The notes under the pieces were generated by a model. That model saw nothing but the letters and a program-made list of their open reading frames with translations, searched no databases and was not told the DNA's origin. From Pseudomonas triticicola (GTDB lineage Bacteria > Pseudomonadota > Gammaproteobacteria > Pseudomonadales > Pseudomonadaceae), in assembly GCF_019145375.1 (NCBI RefSeq), contig NZ_JAHSTX010000002.1, positions 252,001 through 316,000 on the forward strand: a stretch of 64,000 nt of DNA, given 5' to 3'. A program made the translations under genes and the position numbers. Shown one piece after another: positions 17,507-26,988 of the stretch. How positions within the stretch are numbered: position 1 is the first letter of the stretch; every line of letters starts with the position of its first letter.

Positions 17507-18244
17507 ATGCTGCGACGCGGGTTGGCGCTGCTGCTTCTGGCTCTGCTGGGCACGTTCGCCCATGCGCAGGCCGCCGTGCCTGTGCCTACGGTGATCCATC
17601 TGGCCAGCGAAGACTGGGAGGATTACACCGCCGCCGATGGCCATGGTCTGGCCTGGGACGTGTTGCGCAAAGTGTTCGAGCCGGCCGGTGTGAAGCTGGA
17701 TATCCGCACGGTGCCGTACACCCGTTCGATCGGGCTGGTGCAGTTGAAGGAGGTCGACGCATTGGTCGGCTCCTACCGCGACGAAGCCGAGCACGTGCTG
17801 TACCCGCAATCGAAGTTCGATTCTGATCACATCTACGCGCTGGGCCTGTCCAGCAGCCCGCCGCCGACCCAGGCGACCCTGGGCAAATATCGTCTGGCCT
17901 GGGTGCGCGGCTACCGCTACGAAAACTACTTGCCGAACATCCAGCGTTTCAACCAGATCGAACGACGTACCGGCATTCTGCTGATGCTCAAGCAGGGCCG
18001 GGCGGATTACTACATCGATGCGCTGACCGAGATTGAAGCGGTCGTGCGCGATGCCGCGGATCCAGCGCAGTATCGCTATTCGCATCTGGCTGAGTTGCCG
18101 CTGTTTCTCGGTTTCGCCGATACCCCACAGGCTCGCGCGTTGATGGCGCTGTATGACCGGCGCATGGCGGAACTGGTCAAGAGCGGAGAGTTGAAGCCGG
18201 TCTTCGAGAAGTGGCAGCAGCCGTATCCGTTTGATCCAAAATGA
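17507..18244 (+). CDS. Periplasmic amino-acid-type solute-binding protein
   Basis: A 245-aa exported protein with signal peptide MLRRGLALLLLALLGTFAHAQA and a SBP_bac_3-like mature domain (LASEDWEDYTAADGHGLAWDVLRKVFEPAG ... LKEVDALVGSYRDEAEHVLYP). No transport permease or ATPase is adjacent, so it may be an orphan binding protein or the sensor-like type. GTGAGGAAA precedes the ATG. It is 25 bp from pgpA and might be read through from it. Confidence 0.82.
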   Translation: MLRRGLALLLLALLGTFAHAQAAVPVPTVIHLASEDWEDYTAADGHGLAWDVLRKVFEPAGVKLDIRTVPYTRSIGLVQLKEVDALVGSYRDEAEHVLYPQSKFDSDHIYALGLSSSPPPTQATLGKYRLAWVRGYRYENYLPNIQRFNQIERRTGILLMLKQGRADYYIDALTEIEAVVRDAADPAQYRYSHLAELPLFLGFADTPQARALMALYDRRMAELVKSGELKPVFEKWQQPYPFDPK

Positions 18245-18388
18245 TCACAATATCCTGTGGGAGCGCATGGCAGCTGTCATCAAACTTTTTGATGGTTATG
18301 CCCGATAATTCAGCCTAAGCGTCTGTAGGAACCTGCTGTTACAATGCCCGCCTGCGAATTTTCAGTCTTCTAGATCAGGAGCACATCG

Positions 18389-19006
18389 GTGCCTGTCGTC
18401 TTCGTCGCCGCTTCCAAGCTGCCAACGCCTTTTGCGCAATTCACCATGCACGGCTTTCTCGATGAGAGCACCGGGCGTGAGCACGTCGTGCTGAGCCTCG
18501 GTGAAATTGCCGATGGCGCCCCGGTACTCGGTCGCCTGCATTCCGAATGCCTGACCGGCGATGCCTTGTTCAGCCAGCGTTGCGACTGCGGCTCGCAATT
18601 AGAGGCAGCTTTGCAGGCGATTGCGCGCGAAGGCCGTGGCGTGCTGCTGTATCTGCGTCAGGAAGGGCGCGGCATCGGTCTGCTGAACAAGATCCGCGCC
18701 TATGAATTGCAAGACGGCGGCGCCGATACCGTGGAAGCCAACGAGCGTCTGGGCTTTGCCGCCGATCAGCGCGACTACGCCATGTGCCTGCCGATGCTTG
18801 AGCATCTGGGCGTGAAATCCCTGCGCCTGATGACCAACAACCCGCGCAAGGTCAAAGCGCTGACCGACATGGGCATCGTCGTCGCCGAGCGTGTGCCGCT
18901 GCACACCGGGCACAATCCGCACAACAAACTCTACCTGGCGACCAAGGCCAGCAAGCTCGACCACATGATGGGCAACGAGCATCAGGGCGAGGTCGACCGC
19001 GCGTGA
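18389..19006 (+). CDS. ribA: GTP cyclohydrolase II
   Basis: A 205-aa stand-alone cyclohydrolase with the complete signature [20 protein letters not shown], which carries the three zinc cysteines, plus [22 protein letters not shown] and [11 protein letters not shown]. It opens GTP to start riboflavin synthesis. It complements the cysteine-less domain of the ribB product at 13833. It begins with GTG after AGGAGC. The 144 bp upstream hold its own promoter region and a small dyad (CATCAAA-CTT-TTTGATG around 18279-18295). Confidence 0.96.
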   Translation: MPVVFVAASKLPTPFAQFTMHGFLDESTGREHVVLSLGEIADGAPVLGRLHSECLTGDALFSQRCDCGSQLEAALQAIAREGRGVLLYLRQEGRGIGLLNKIRAYELQDGGADTVEANERLGFAADQRDYAMCLPMLEHLGVKSLRLMTNNPRKVKALTDMGIVVAERVPLHTGHNPHNKLYLATKASKLDHMMGNEHQGEVDRA

Positions 19007-19422
19007 CCCGCGGCCAGGTACGGCGGCGGTTGGCGGTGGCCTGGTGGCAATACCTGGCGCTGGCGCTGTTGCCGCTGTTCGTGCTCAACGCGCTGTTCGG
19101 TGAAGGCCAGGGCCTGTTGCCAGTGATGGCAATGCCTTTGTTCATCGCTGGCGTCGCCTCGATGTTTGTCAGCCTGAAGTATTTCGCCCGCTACAAACAT
19201 GCCCTGATCGCCACGCAAAAAGCCCTCGATACCGCCGAAGAACCCGCCGCCTGGATTGCCCTTGCGGCGCGTCGGCGTGCGGCGTTGCTGGTGGCGTCTT
19301 TGCCGGCCTGGATCGGCGCACTGGCGGTATTCGTCGGCCTCGAAGCCGTGCCGTTGATGTTGCTGGCGCTGTCCACCGCCGTGCTGTTCTACCTCTATCG
19401 TATTCCGCGTCAACTCGGTTGA
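19003..19422 (+). CDS. Small integral membrane protein
   Basis: A 139-aa protein with four hydrophobic segments: [55 protein letters not shown] and [18 protein letters not shown] polar cytoplasmic stretch ([26 protein letters not shown]) lies between helices two and three. I recognise no family. The GTG start overlaps the ribA stop (GTGA) and its stop overlaps the next ATG, so it is translationally coupled to both ribA and the B12-binding protein. Confidence 0.72.
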   Translation: MTRGQVRRRLAVAWWQYLALALLPLFVLNALFGEGQGLLPVMAMPLFIAGVASMFVSLKYFARYKHALIATQKALDTAEEPAAWIALAARRRAALLVASLPAWIGALAVFVGLEAVPLMLLALSTAVLFYLYRIPRQLG

Positions 19423-20222
19423 TGCCTCGCCTGTGGCTGGCGGTTGTGCTGCTCGTTCTGAGCAGCCCGGTGCTGGCTGCAATGCGGGTGGTCAGCCTCG
19501 CCCCCTCGCTGTCTGAAATCGTCGTTGAACTGGACTCTGCCGACCTGTTAGTCGGCGTGCTGGATGCGGGCGAGCGGCCGGCGGCGATTGCCGATGTTCC
19601 ATCAGTGGGTCGCTACGGCCAGCTCGACATGGAGCGCTTGCTCAGCCTGAAACCGGATTTGCTGCTGCTCTGGCCCGGCAGTGTTGGCGCGGGGCAGCGT
19701 GATCAGCTCAAGCGCCTGAACATTCCGACCTTCGTCGCCGAGCCGCACACGTTGACGCAACTCGCGGCGCAGATCGAAGCCATTGCCGAACAGCTCGGGC
19801 GTCCTGAGCGCGGGGCGCAACGAGCGGCCGAATTGCGTAAACAACTGGATGACCTTCGTCAGCGTTATCGTCGTGATGTGCCGCTGCGGGTGTTTTATCA
19901 GGTCTGGGACAAGCCGCTTTACACCGTGGGGGGCGGGCAGATCATCAGCGATGCGCTTGAGGTGTGCGGCGCGCGCAATGTCTTCGCCGAGCTGAATCTG
20001 CCGGCACCGCAGGTGAGTATCGAGGCTGTGTTGCAGCGTGATCCGGAAGTGATTGTCGCCGGTGATCAGGCCCAGCTAGGAGCGTGGAAGACCTGGCCGC
20101 AGGTGGCAGCAGTCAGGCAGGGGAGACTGCTATTGGTCACTGACAAAGGCCTCGAGCGACCAAGCGGGCAGATGATTAGCGCCACCGCCAAACTCTGCCA
20201 GTTGATCGCGCCGGACATGTAG
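19422..20222 (+). CDS. btuF: BtuF-like cobalamin-binding periplasmic protein
   Basis: A 266-aa exported protein: signal [19 protein letters not shown], then MRVVSLAPSLSEIVVEL and VGRYGQLDMERLLSLKPDLLLLW, the class III solute-binding fold of BtuF with its long backbone helix in the middle. It delivers B12 to an ABC importer; no btuCD lies beside it. Its start overlaps the stop of the preceding membrane protein (TGATG). Its stop codon lies inside a REP element (20219-20320). It converges with the B12 receptor gene btuB, which supports the substrate call. Confidence 0.85.
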   Translation: MPRLWLAVVLLVLSSPVLAAMRVVSLAPSLSEIVVELDSADLLVGVLDAGERPAAIADVPSVGRYGQLDMERLLSLKPDLLLLWPGSVGAGQRDQLKRLNIPTFVAEPHTLTQLAAQIEAIAEQLGRPERGAQRAAELRKQLDDLRQRYRRDVPLRVFYQVWDKPLYTVGGGQIISDALEVCGARNVFAELNLPAPQVSIEAVLQRDPEVIVAGDQAQLGAWKTWPQVAAVRQGRLLLVTDKGLERPSGQMISATAKLCQLIAPDM

Positions 20223-20320
20223 GAGCTGCCGAAGGCTGCGATCTTTTGATCTTGATCTTCAGCGCTCTTGGCACCTTCAAAAGCAAGGTCAAAAGATCGC
20301 AGCCTTCGGCAGCTCCTACA
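20219..20320. repeat. REP pair, family B
   Basis: Inverted arms GTAGGAGCTGCCGAAGGCTG... and its mirror ending GCCTTCGGCAGCTCCTAC, each extended by GCGATCTTTTG / CAAAAGATCGC. The left end covers the btuF stop codon (20220-20222) and the right end is 8 bp from the btuB stop. Confidence 0.9.
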
Positions 20321-20327
20321 TTGGATC

Positions 20328-22214
20328 TCAGCGAATTTCCGGGGTCCATGTCACCCCAAACATCCATGCCCGACCTTCCTCGCGATAGCCATACTGCGCG
20401 CCGTCATAGCTGTAGTTCGCCCGGCTGTAGCCCTTGTCCAGCAAGTTGTCCACCTTCAGATCCAGCTTGATCTCACGGTTCAGCGCCCAACTGCTGCGCA
20501 GCCCGAGCGTGCCGTAGCCGCCCAGCGACTGGGTGTTGTTCAAGTCGTCGTAACTGCCGCTGACCAATTGCCAACTGGCGCCGAGTCCCAAGCGATCAAA
20601 CTGCCGATCCACATCCCAACTGGCCGTGCGCCGCGCCCGTCGCGCCAGCGTATGCCCGGTATCGCGATCTCGCGGATCAATGATCGCCACGCCGAGATTG
20701 CTCTGCCAGCCAAACAGCTCCTGCTTCAACGCTGCTTCAAAACCGTTGATGCGCGCTGACGCAACGTTCTGTGGGCGTGAGTTGCTGCCGAAGATGATCG
20801 CGTCTTCCAGGTCGGTACGGTAAATCGAGGCTTCCAGCCGCGCGCTGTCGCTCAACTGGCTGCGCCATTGCAGTTCGTAGCTTTTCGAAGTTTCCGGTTT
20901 CAGGTCGGGATTGCTGAAATCCGGGTAGTACAGGTCGTTGAAGGTCGGCGCGCGGAAACCTTCGCTGTAGCTCAGCAGCACGTCGTTGTCCGGGTTCAGC
21001 GGCAGGGTGAAGGTGCCGCTCCAGGTGTTCTGGCTGCCGAACTGCTGGTTGTCGTCGTGGCGCAGGCCGATCTCGGTAGAGAAGCTGTCGGCCTGGTAGC
21101 GATGCTGGATGAACGCGGCGCGATTCCAGCGGCTGTCCTCGTCAAACGCAGTGCTGCTCTTGACCCGGTCTTCATACCAGTCGCCGCCCAGAATCAGGCT
21201 GTTGCGCGCGTTCAGCGTCAGGTCGTTCTGCCAGTTCACCGAGTCGCGATAGGTGTTGAACACCGTGCGCTCGTCACTGAGCTTGTCGAAAGTCTTCTCG
21301 CGGTTTTCGCTGTGGCCGAATTCAATGCGGGTTTTCCAGGTTTCGTTGACCCGCGCATCGACGTAACTGCTGACGCTGCTGACATTGAAATCACTGTATG
21401 GCTGCTGTTGCACCGACTCGAAAGTGTCCATGTCGAAGCGGCCGAACGGGTTGTCGAATTCGCTCCTGCCACGGTTATCCAGCAGATTGGCGCCGACTTC
21501 GACGTCATCGGTCAGCGCGTGGCTGAGGCTCAGGCTCAGGGATTTGTTGCGGTAGGCGTCATGGTCGCTGTCGCTTGGATACGACTCGTGGGTACGGTCG
21601 AGCCCGGCCGTTTCGTCGAGGCTGGCGCCAAGGTTGAAGCGGGTTTTGTCGTCGCCGCCGGACAAGCCGAGGCTGCGTTCCCATGTCTGCTGACTGCCAA
21701 AGCCCAGATGCAGGCGTGGCTGCAAGCCTTGCTCGGTGCCGCGCCGGGTGAAGATCTGGATCACCCCGCCAATCGCGTCGCTGCCGTAAATCACCGAGCG
21801 CGAACCGCGCAGCACTTCGACGCGCTCGATCTGCTCGATGTTCAGATGCTGCAGGTTGCTGTCGCCGGAAGTCGAGTTACCGATGCGCTGGCCATCGACC
21901 AGCACCAGGCTCTGCGCCGATTGCGTGCCGCGAATGTAGATCCCCGGCAGACTGCCGCGCCCGCCAGTCTGCGCCACTTGCACGCCGGGCACGCGCCGCA
22001 GCAGATCGGGCACGTCGCTTGGTTGCAGGCGATCAATGTCTTCGCGGGTGAACACGGTGTTGGCGGCGCTGCTGTCGTTGCGCGCCTCGACCTGACGATT
22101 GGCGCTGATCAGCGTGTCCGGCAGCTTCAGCGCCTGATCGCGTTCGAATGTATCGGCAAGGACGCTGGCGGTTGGCAGCAGGAGGAAGGGCAGGGCGAGG
22201 CGCGAGAGGTTCAT
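20328..22214 (-). CDS. btuB: TonB-dependent vitamin B12 receptor BtuB
   Basis: A 628-aa outer-membrane receptor: signal peptide MNLSRLALPFLLLPTASVLA, TonB box region (DTLISANR), a plug domain with DLLRRVPGVQVAQTGGRGS, GIYIRGTQ, LVDGQRIG and EVLRGSRSVIYGSDAIGGVI, and a 22-strand barrel to the C-terminus (MFGVTWTPEIR). Length and plug sequence match BtuB. The roughly 140 bp upstream are largely a REP pair following dxs, leaving no room for a usual cobalamin riboswitch. Convergent with btuF. Confidence 0.9.
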   Translation of the reverse strand: MNLSRLALPFLLLPTASVLADTFERDQALKLPDTLISANRQVEARNDSSAANTVFTREDIDRLQPSDVPDLLRRVPGVQVAQTGGRGSLPGIYIRGTQSAQSLVLVDGQRIGNSTSGDSNLQHLNIEQIERVEVLRGSRSVIYGSDAIGGVIQIFTRRGTEQGLQPRLHLGFGSQQTWERSLGLSGGDDKTRFNLGASLDETAGLDRTHESYPSDSDHDAYRNKSLSLSLSHALTDDVEVGANLLDNRGRSEFDNPFGRFDMDTFESVQQQPYSDFNVSSVSSYVDARVNETWKTRIEFGHSENREKTFDKLSDERTVFNTYRDSVNWQNDLTLNARNSLILGGDWYEDRVKSSTAFDEDSRWNRAAFIQHRYQADSFSTEIGLRHDDNQQFGSQNTWSGTFTLPLNPDNDVLLSYSEGFRAPTFNDLYYPDFSNPDLKPETSKSYELQWRSQLSDSARLEASIYRTDLEDAIIFGSNSRPQNVASARINGFEAALKQELFGWQSNLGVAIIDPRDRDTGHTLARRARRTASWDVDRQFDRLGLGASWQLVSGSYDDLNNTQSLGGYGTLGLRSSWALNREIKLDLKVDNLLDKGYSRANYSYDGAQYGYREEGRAWMFGVTWTPEIR

Positions 22215-22254
22215 GGACAGTCCAACGGGAGTTTCAGGTGTACACAAATCAAAT

Positions 22255-22341
22255 GTGGGAGCGAGCCTGCTCGCGAAGGCGGTGTATCAGTCAGCACATC
22301 GTTGACTGACAGTCCGCTTTCGCGAGCAGGCTCGCTCCCAC
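22255..22341. repeat. REP pair, family A
   Basis: Inverted arms GTGGGAGCGAGCCTGCTCGC... and its mirror, 87 bp in all, filling most of the gap between the dxs stop and the btuB start. Confidence 0.9.
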
Positions 22342-22354
22342 AAGGGTATTGCGT

Positions 22355-24253
22355 TTATTGGGCGAGCAATGCCAGCCGCTGGCGAATCGACGCTTCGATC
22401 CCGGCCTCATCCAGCCCGCACTCGGCAAGCATCTGCGCCGGTTTCGCATGCTCGACGTAAATGTCCGGCAAGCCCAGATGCAGCATCGACTTGAGGATGT
22501 TTTCGCGGGCGAGAAATTCGCTGACCGCGCCGCCGGCGCCGCCCATGATTGCGTTCTCTTCGATGGTCACCAGCAACTCGTGGCTAGCGGCGATCTCGCG
22601 TACCAGCGCTTCATCCAGCGGTTTGACGAAGCGCATGTCGACCACGGTGGCGTCGAGTTTCTCGGCGACTTTCAAGGCTTCGCTCAGTTGCACGCCGAAC
22701 ACCAGCATGGCGACCTTGCTGCCCTGACGACGGACGATGCCCTTGCCGATTTCGATCGCTTCGAGATCTTTTTCGATGATTGCATTCGGGCCGCTGCCGC
22801 GTGGGTAACGCACCGCCGCCGGGCCGTTGTAGAGGTGGCCGGTGGTGAGCATCTTGCGCAGTTCGTTTTCATCGCTCGGGGTCATGATGACCATGCCCGG
22901 GATGCAGCGCAGGTACGACAGGTCGTAGCTGCCAGCGTGGGTCGGGCCGTCTTCGCCGACCAGGCCGGCACGGTCGATGGCGAACAGCACGTCGAGGTTC
23001 TGCACGGCGACGTCGTGTACCAGTTGGTCGTAACCGCGTTGCAGGAATGTCGAATAGATCGCCACCACCGGTTTCGCGCCTTCGCAGGCCATGCCGGCAG
23101 CGAAAGTGACCGCGTGCTGCTCGGCAATCGCCACGTCGAAATAACGCTCGGGGAAGCGCTCGCTGAACGCCACCAGATCCGAGCCTTCCTTCATCGCCGG
23201 GGTAATTCCGACCAGACGAGCGTCAGCCGCCGCCATGTCACACAGCCACTCGCCAAACACCGCCGAATACTTCGGCCCGCTGACGGCTTTCGGCGCAGCG
23301 GCGGGGGCGTCCAAAGGTTCGAGTTTGGTGATGGCGTGGTAACCGATCGGGTCGACTTCCGCCGGGGCGAAGCCTTTGCCTTTCTTGGTGACGATGTGCA
23401 GGAACTGCGGGCCTTTGAGATCGCGCATGTTGCGCAGCGTGGCGATCAAGGTGGGCAGATCGTGGCCGTCGATCGGGCCGATGTAATTCCAGCCCAGCTC
23501 TTCGAACAGGGTGCCAGGGACCAGCATGCCCTTGGCATATTCTTCGGTGCGACGGGCGATTTCCCAGGCGCCGGGCAGGCGCGAAAGGACTTTCTTGCTG
23601 CCCTCGCGCATGCTCGCGTAGGTGCGGCTGGAAAGGATCTTCGCCAGATAATTCGACAACCCGCCGACGTTGCGCGAGATCGACATATCGTTGTCGTTGA
23701 GGATCACCAGCATGTTGGCGTTGACTTCAGGCGCATGGTTGAGCGCCTCGAAAGCCATGCCGGCGGTCAGCGCGCCGTCGCCGATCACGGCGATGGCCTT
23801 GCGATCGCTGTCCTGCAGGCGGGCGGCAATGGCCATGCCCAGCGCGGCGCTGATCGAAGTGCTGGAGTGGCCGACGCCAAAGGTGTCGTACTCGCTCTCG
23901 GAGCGGCGCGGGAATGCGGCAATGCCGTCCTTTTGACGCAGGCTGGCCATGCGCTCGCGGCGACCGGTGAGGATCTTGTGCGGATACGCCTGATGCCCGA
24001 CGTCCCACAGCAGACGGTCGTCCGGGGTGTCGAAGACGTAATGCAGCGCGATGGTCAGCTCGATCACGCCCAGGCCGGCACCGAAATGCCCACCGGTCTG
24101 GCCGACCGTGTAGAGCAATTCCAGGCGCAACTCATCGGCCAGGGTTTCCAGCTCGGCTTCGCCTAACCGGCGCAGGCCGTCCGGCGTGTTCGCGCGGTCG
24201 AGCAGGGGCGTGGTCGGGCGCTTGCGGGGAATCTCATGAAACGTCGTGGGCAT
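22355..24253 (-). CDS. dxs: 1-deoxy-D-xylulose-5-phosphate synthase
   Basis: A 632-aa thiamine-diphosphate enzyme making the first intermediate of the MEP isoprenoid pathway. Motifs include [15 protein letters not shown], the ThDP/Mg site [16 protein letters not shown]...NDN, and the transketolase middle-domain [19 protein letters not shown]. Full length for the family. First gene in the usual dxs-ispA-xseB neighbourhood on the minus strand, but the gene order here is xseB-ispA-dxs in transcription, and it is 91 bp downstream of ispA. No thiamine riboswitch was seen in that gap. Confidence 0.96.
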   Translation of the reverse strand: MPTTFHEIPRKRPTTPLLDRANTPDGLRRLGEAELETLADELRLELLYTVGQTGGHFGAGLGVIELTIALHYVFDTPDDRLLWDVGHQAYPHKILTGRRERMASLRQKDGIAAFPRRSESEYDTFGVGHSSTSISAALGMAIAARLQDSDRKAIAVIGDGALTAGMAFEALNHAPEVNANMLVILNDNDMSISRNVGGLSNYLAKILSSRTYASMREGSKKVLSRLPGAWEIARRTEEYAKGMLVPGTLFEELGWNYIGPIDGHDLPTLIATLRNMRDLKGPQFLHIVTKKGKGFAPAEVDPIGYHAITKLEPLDAPAAAPKAVSGPKYSAVFGEWLCDMAAADARLVGITPAMKEGSDLVAFSERFPERYFDVAIAEQHAVTFAAGMACEGAKPVVAIYSTFLQRGYDQLVHDVAVQNLDVLFAIDRAGLVGEDGPTHAGSYDLSYLRCIPGMVIMTPSDENELRKMLTTGHLYNGPAAVRYPRGSGPNAIIEKDLEAIEIGKGIVRRQGSKVAMLVFGVQLSEALKVAEKLDATVVDMRFVKPLDEALVREIAASHELLVTIEENAIMGGAGGAVSEFLARENILKSMLHLGLPDIYVEHAKPAQMLAECGLDEAGIEASIRQRLALLAQ

Positions 24254-24344
24254 CAGGCGAATCGTTATAGGTATAAAAGATGCGGCAGTTTACCTGATGC
24301 ATCGCCCCCTGCCCACGCGTTGGTCTTTTTTGGCCGATACGCCG

Positions 24345-25232
24345 TCAGTTGCGTCGCTCGACGATATACCGCGCCAGCTCGCGCAACGGCTCGGCGGCCG
24401 CGTCAAACGGTCGCAGCGCCTGCAGAGCCTGATCGCGCAGTTCCAGAGCGTAGGCCTTGGCGGCGTCGAGGCCGAGCAGCGCCGGGTAGGTTGGCTTGTC
24501 GCGGGCAATGTCGGCGCCCTGCCGTTTGCCGAGGGTCGCGGTATCGCTTTCCACGTCGAGGATGTCGTCCTGCACCTGAAAGGCCAGGCCGATGGCCTGT
24601 GCATAAGTCTGCAATGCCTGCAGCTGATCAGGCTGGGCGCGGCCGCTGGCCAGGGCACCAAGCTTGACGCTGACCTCAATCAGCGCGCCGGTCTTGTGCC
24701 GGTGCATCTGCTCGAGGGCTGTTTGATCGAGTTTGAGACCGACCGAACCGAGATCGATGGCTTGGCCGCCGACCATGCCCGCCGGACCGGCTGCATGGGC
24801 CAGCGCATTGACCATCTGCAGACGGATGTCGCTGCTGCAATCGCTCAGGCGCGGGTCGAGCAGGGCGCTGAAGGCCAGGCTCTGCAAGCCGTCACCGGCG
24901 AGGATCGCGCAGGCTTCGTCGAATTTCTTGTGGGTCGTCGGCTGGCCGCGACGCAGATCGTCATCGTCCATCGCCGGCAAATCGTCATGCACCAGCGAGT
25001 AGGCGTGGATCAACTCGACCGCACACGCCGCGCCGCTGGCCTGTTCAGCCTTTGCGCCGAGGGCTTCGCACGCCGCGTAAGCCAGCAACGGGCGCACGCG
25101 CTTGCCGCCGTTCATCACGCTGTAGCGCATCGCTTCGTAGAGCCGCGCCAGTTCCGGCAGCGGCGCGTTGAACAGCGTTTCCAGCGCCGCGTTGACCCGG
25201 GCCTGACTGCTCGCCGAATACGCCGCGATCAT
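24345..25232 (-). CDS. ispA: Farnesyl diphosphate synthase
   Basis: A 295-aa all-helical prenyltransferase. It has the first aspartate-rich motif [10 protein letters not shown] (about residues 86-95), followed by [24 protein letters not shown], and the second DDILD (about 227-231), plus [16 protein letters not shown]. It condenses isopentenyl diphosphate to farnesyl diphosphate. The start overlaps the xseB stop by 4 bp. Together with dxs it supplies isoprenoid precursors. Confidence 0.96.
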   Translation of the reverse strand: MIAAYSASSQARVNAALETLFNAPLPELARLYEAMRYSVMNGGKRVRPLLAYAACEALGAKAEQASGAACAVELIHAYSLVHDDLPAMDDDDLRRGQPTTHKKFDEACAILAGDGLQSLAFSALLDPRLSDCSSDIRLQMVNALAHAAGPAGMVGGQAIDLGSVGLKLDQTALEQMHRHKTGALIEVSVKLGALASGRAQPDQLQALQTYAQAIGLAFQVQDDILDVESDTATLGKRQGADIARDKPTYPALLGLDAAKAYALELRDQALQALRPFDAAAEPLRELARYIVERRN

Positions 25233-25471
25233 TCTGGCTCATCCGCGTCGAAGGGTTCCTCGGCGAGCTCGCCATCGCGCTCCAGCAGCACCTGCACTTT
25301 CTGCTCGGCCTGGGCCAGCGCCGCCTGGCAGTCACGGGTCAGGCCGATGCCCTGCTCGAAAGCGGTCAGCGAGTCTTCCAGCGACAATTCACCGTTCTCC
25401 AGACGCTCGACCAGTGTTTGCAGGTCGGCGAGGGATTGTTCGAAATCCAGTGCAGCTTTTTTGCGGGCCAT
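25229..25471 (-). CDS. xseB: Exodeoxyribonuclease VII small subunit
   Basis: An 80-aa mostly helical protein with the family core [32 protein letters not shown] (given here only by its position, about residues 10-41). Length and sequence are standard for XseB, which caps the XseA nuclease. ATGA overlap with ispA. Upstream lies a 105-bp gap to the Fic gene. Confidence 0.95.
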   Translation of the reverse strand: MARKKAALDFEQSLADLQTLVERLENGELSLEDSLTAFEQGIGLTRDCQAALAQAEQKVQVLLERDGELAEEPFDADEPE

Positions 25472-25576
25472 GGCGGCAAATTCCGGTAGACGTTAAACCG
25501 GCGCGACACTAGCAGATAGGGGGGGTATGGGCAAATGAGCGGGCCGTCGCCAAGCCTCTCCATAACGGTCGGCGAG

Positions 25577-26710
25577 TCAATCCGGATAGTTGATTTTGTA
25601 ACGCGTACTGCGTCCGCCGCCCGGCAGGCGTTGCAGGCAGCCCTTGTCCAGCAACTCCGCCAGATGCCGCGTCGCGGTGGCTTTGGAAACTTTCGCAACC
25701 GCTTGATATTGCCCTGCGCTGAGGCCCTGTTCGAAACCGCGCTCACCGCCATCGAGCAAGCGATTGAGCACTTTGATCTGCTCCGCTGAAAGGTCGGATT
25801 CGCGGTGCGCCTGCCAGAAGCGAGTCTTGCCCAACACCGAATCTATCCGGGTGATGGCTTGCTGCAGGCTGCGCAGCAGTGTCTGCAAAAACCAGGTCAG
25901 CCATTCGGTGATATCGAGCGTGGCCTTTTGGCTCGACTCCAGAATCCGGTAATAACCGGCGCGATCCTCGAGAATGCTTGCGGACATCGCGTAGAAGCGG
26001 ATCGCCTGCGCTTCGCCTTGAGCCAGCGCCAGATCGGTGATGGTGCGGGTCAGACGACCGTTGCCATCGTCGAAAGGGTGCAGAGTGACAAACCAGAAAT
26101 GCGCGATGCCAGCGCGTAACAGCGGATCCAGCGAAACCTGATCGCGGCTGGCTTCGAACCAGCTCAAAAAACGCTCAATTTGCTGTTCCAGCCCTTGGCG
26201 CGGTGGCGCCTCAAAGTGAACCGTTGGCCGGTCGAGTCGTCCGGACACCACCTGCATCGGTTCGTCGCCGCGCAAGGTACCGACGAGTATTGGCCGCGCG
26301 CTGAACATCGCTTCCTCGGCGGGGAAAAGCCAGGTGTGCCATTCCAGCAATCGGGCCAGAGTCAGCGGCTCGTCGAAGCCATGGGTGGCATCGAGCATCA
26401 ATTGCGCCAAGCCCTCGCTACGCTGGCTGACGCTATCGCGATCAATCCATTCCAGACCCAGGCGCCGGGCCAGAGAAGAACGCACGGAGCCGACATTCAG
26501 TTGCTCACCTTCGATGGCGGAGGAGGTGACGATGTTCTGAAGCAACGCATCGAGCTCGCTCTGTGCGCTCATCGAATCGCCCACTGAGCCGGCCATTCCC
26601 AAGAGTCGGCCCTGCGTCTGCACGCACTCGCGCAGCAGCGGGGCGAGGCGCTCGGCTTGCCAATTGAAGTCGGGCCAATCCGGTTGTTGCCAGATCCAAT
26701 GTGCGGTCAT
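25577..26710 (-). CDS. Fic-domain protein with C-terminal winged helix (DUF4172-Fic)
   Basis: A 377-aa protein. The N-terminal WIWQQPDWPDF segment is the DUF4172 type; TSSAIEGE at residues 62-69 matches the [S/T]xxxE[G/N] inhibitory motif that blocks the ATP site of class II Fic proteins; HPFDDGNGRLTR at 211-222 is a complete Fic active site with the catalytic His. The last 70 residues (LSAGQYQAVAKVSKATATRHLAEL ... YKINYPD) form a winged helix-turn-helix. It should transfer AMP to a protein target, with DNA binding by the C-terminus. Two identical-geometry palindromes lie 22 bp upstream of the start, suggesting autoregulation. It falls in an accessory stretch. Confidence 0.88.
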   Translation of the reverse strand: MTAHWIWQQPDWPDFNWQAERLAPLLRECVQTQGRLLGMAGSVGDSMSAQSELDALLQNIVTSSAIEGEQLNVGSVRSSLARRLGLEWIDRDSVSQRSEGLAQLMLDATHGFDEPLTLARLLEWHTWLFPAEEAMFSARPILVGTLRGDEPMQVVSGRLDRPTVHFEAPPRQGLEQQIERFLSWFEASRDQVSLDPLLRAGIAHFWFVTLHPFDDGNGRLTRTITDLALAQGEAQAIRFYAMSASILEDRAGYYRILESSQKATLDITEWLTWFLQTLLRSLQQAITRIDSVLGKTRFWQAHRESDLSAEQIKVLNRLLDGGERGFEQGLSAGQYQAVAKVSKATATRHLAELLDKGCLQRLPGGGRSTRYKINYPD

Positions 26711-26731
26711 TGATCACCTGTCGTAGAAGCG

Positions 26732-26760
26732 TGAGCCGAATAAAAACGTTATTCGGCTCA
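26732..26760. promoter_or_regulatory. Palindromic operator-like repeat 1 upstream of fic
   Basis: TGAGCCGAATA (26732-26742), a 7-bp spacer, and TATTCGGCTCA (26750-26760) form a perfect 11-bp dyad. It lies 22 bp from the Fic start codon. Confidence 0.75.
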
Positions 26761-26765
26761 TTTGG

Positions 26766-26794
26766 TGAGCCGAATATGCCGGCTATTCGGCTCA
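26766..26794. promoter_or_regulatory. Palindromic operator-like repeat 2 upstream of fic
   Basis: The same 11-bp arms and 7-bp spacer as repeat 1, with a different spacer sequence. Centres of the two dyads are 34 bp apart, about three helical turns, a spacing suited to cooperative binding of two protein dimers. Confidence 0.75.
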
Positions 26795-26988
26795 TCGTCT
26801 ACCCGGATGGCGCGATTCCTACAGCAATCACACATGTATCCGATTGTTAAAAAACTGCCGAATCGCTACTCTTCGCCGCTTCTACGGCCTCGACAGTTGC
26901 GGGGCATTCAGACGAAACGCAGTTCACCGCTGTGAAGTACCGAGGATCGGGTGCAAGGTTTCGTTCAAGGCATGGCAGGAGGCGTCAC

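Noticed and set aside
22215..22354. Possible cobalamin riboswitch before btuB
   Set aside because: Most of the gap is a REP pair; no B12-box-like sequence was found.
20868..22460. A 530-codon open frame on the plus strand
   Set aside because: Antisense to btuB; sequence is low in known motifs and runs through the REP pair.
22349..24166. A 605-codon open frame on the plus strand
   Set aside because: It is antisense to dxs, which has full family motifs; such long mirror frames are common in GC-rich Pseudomonas genes.
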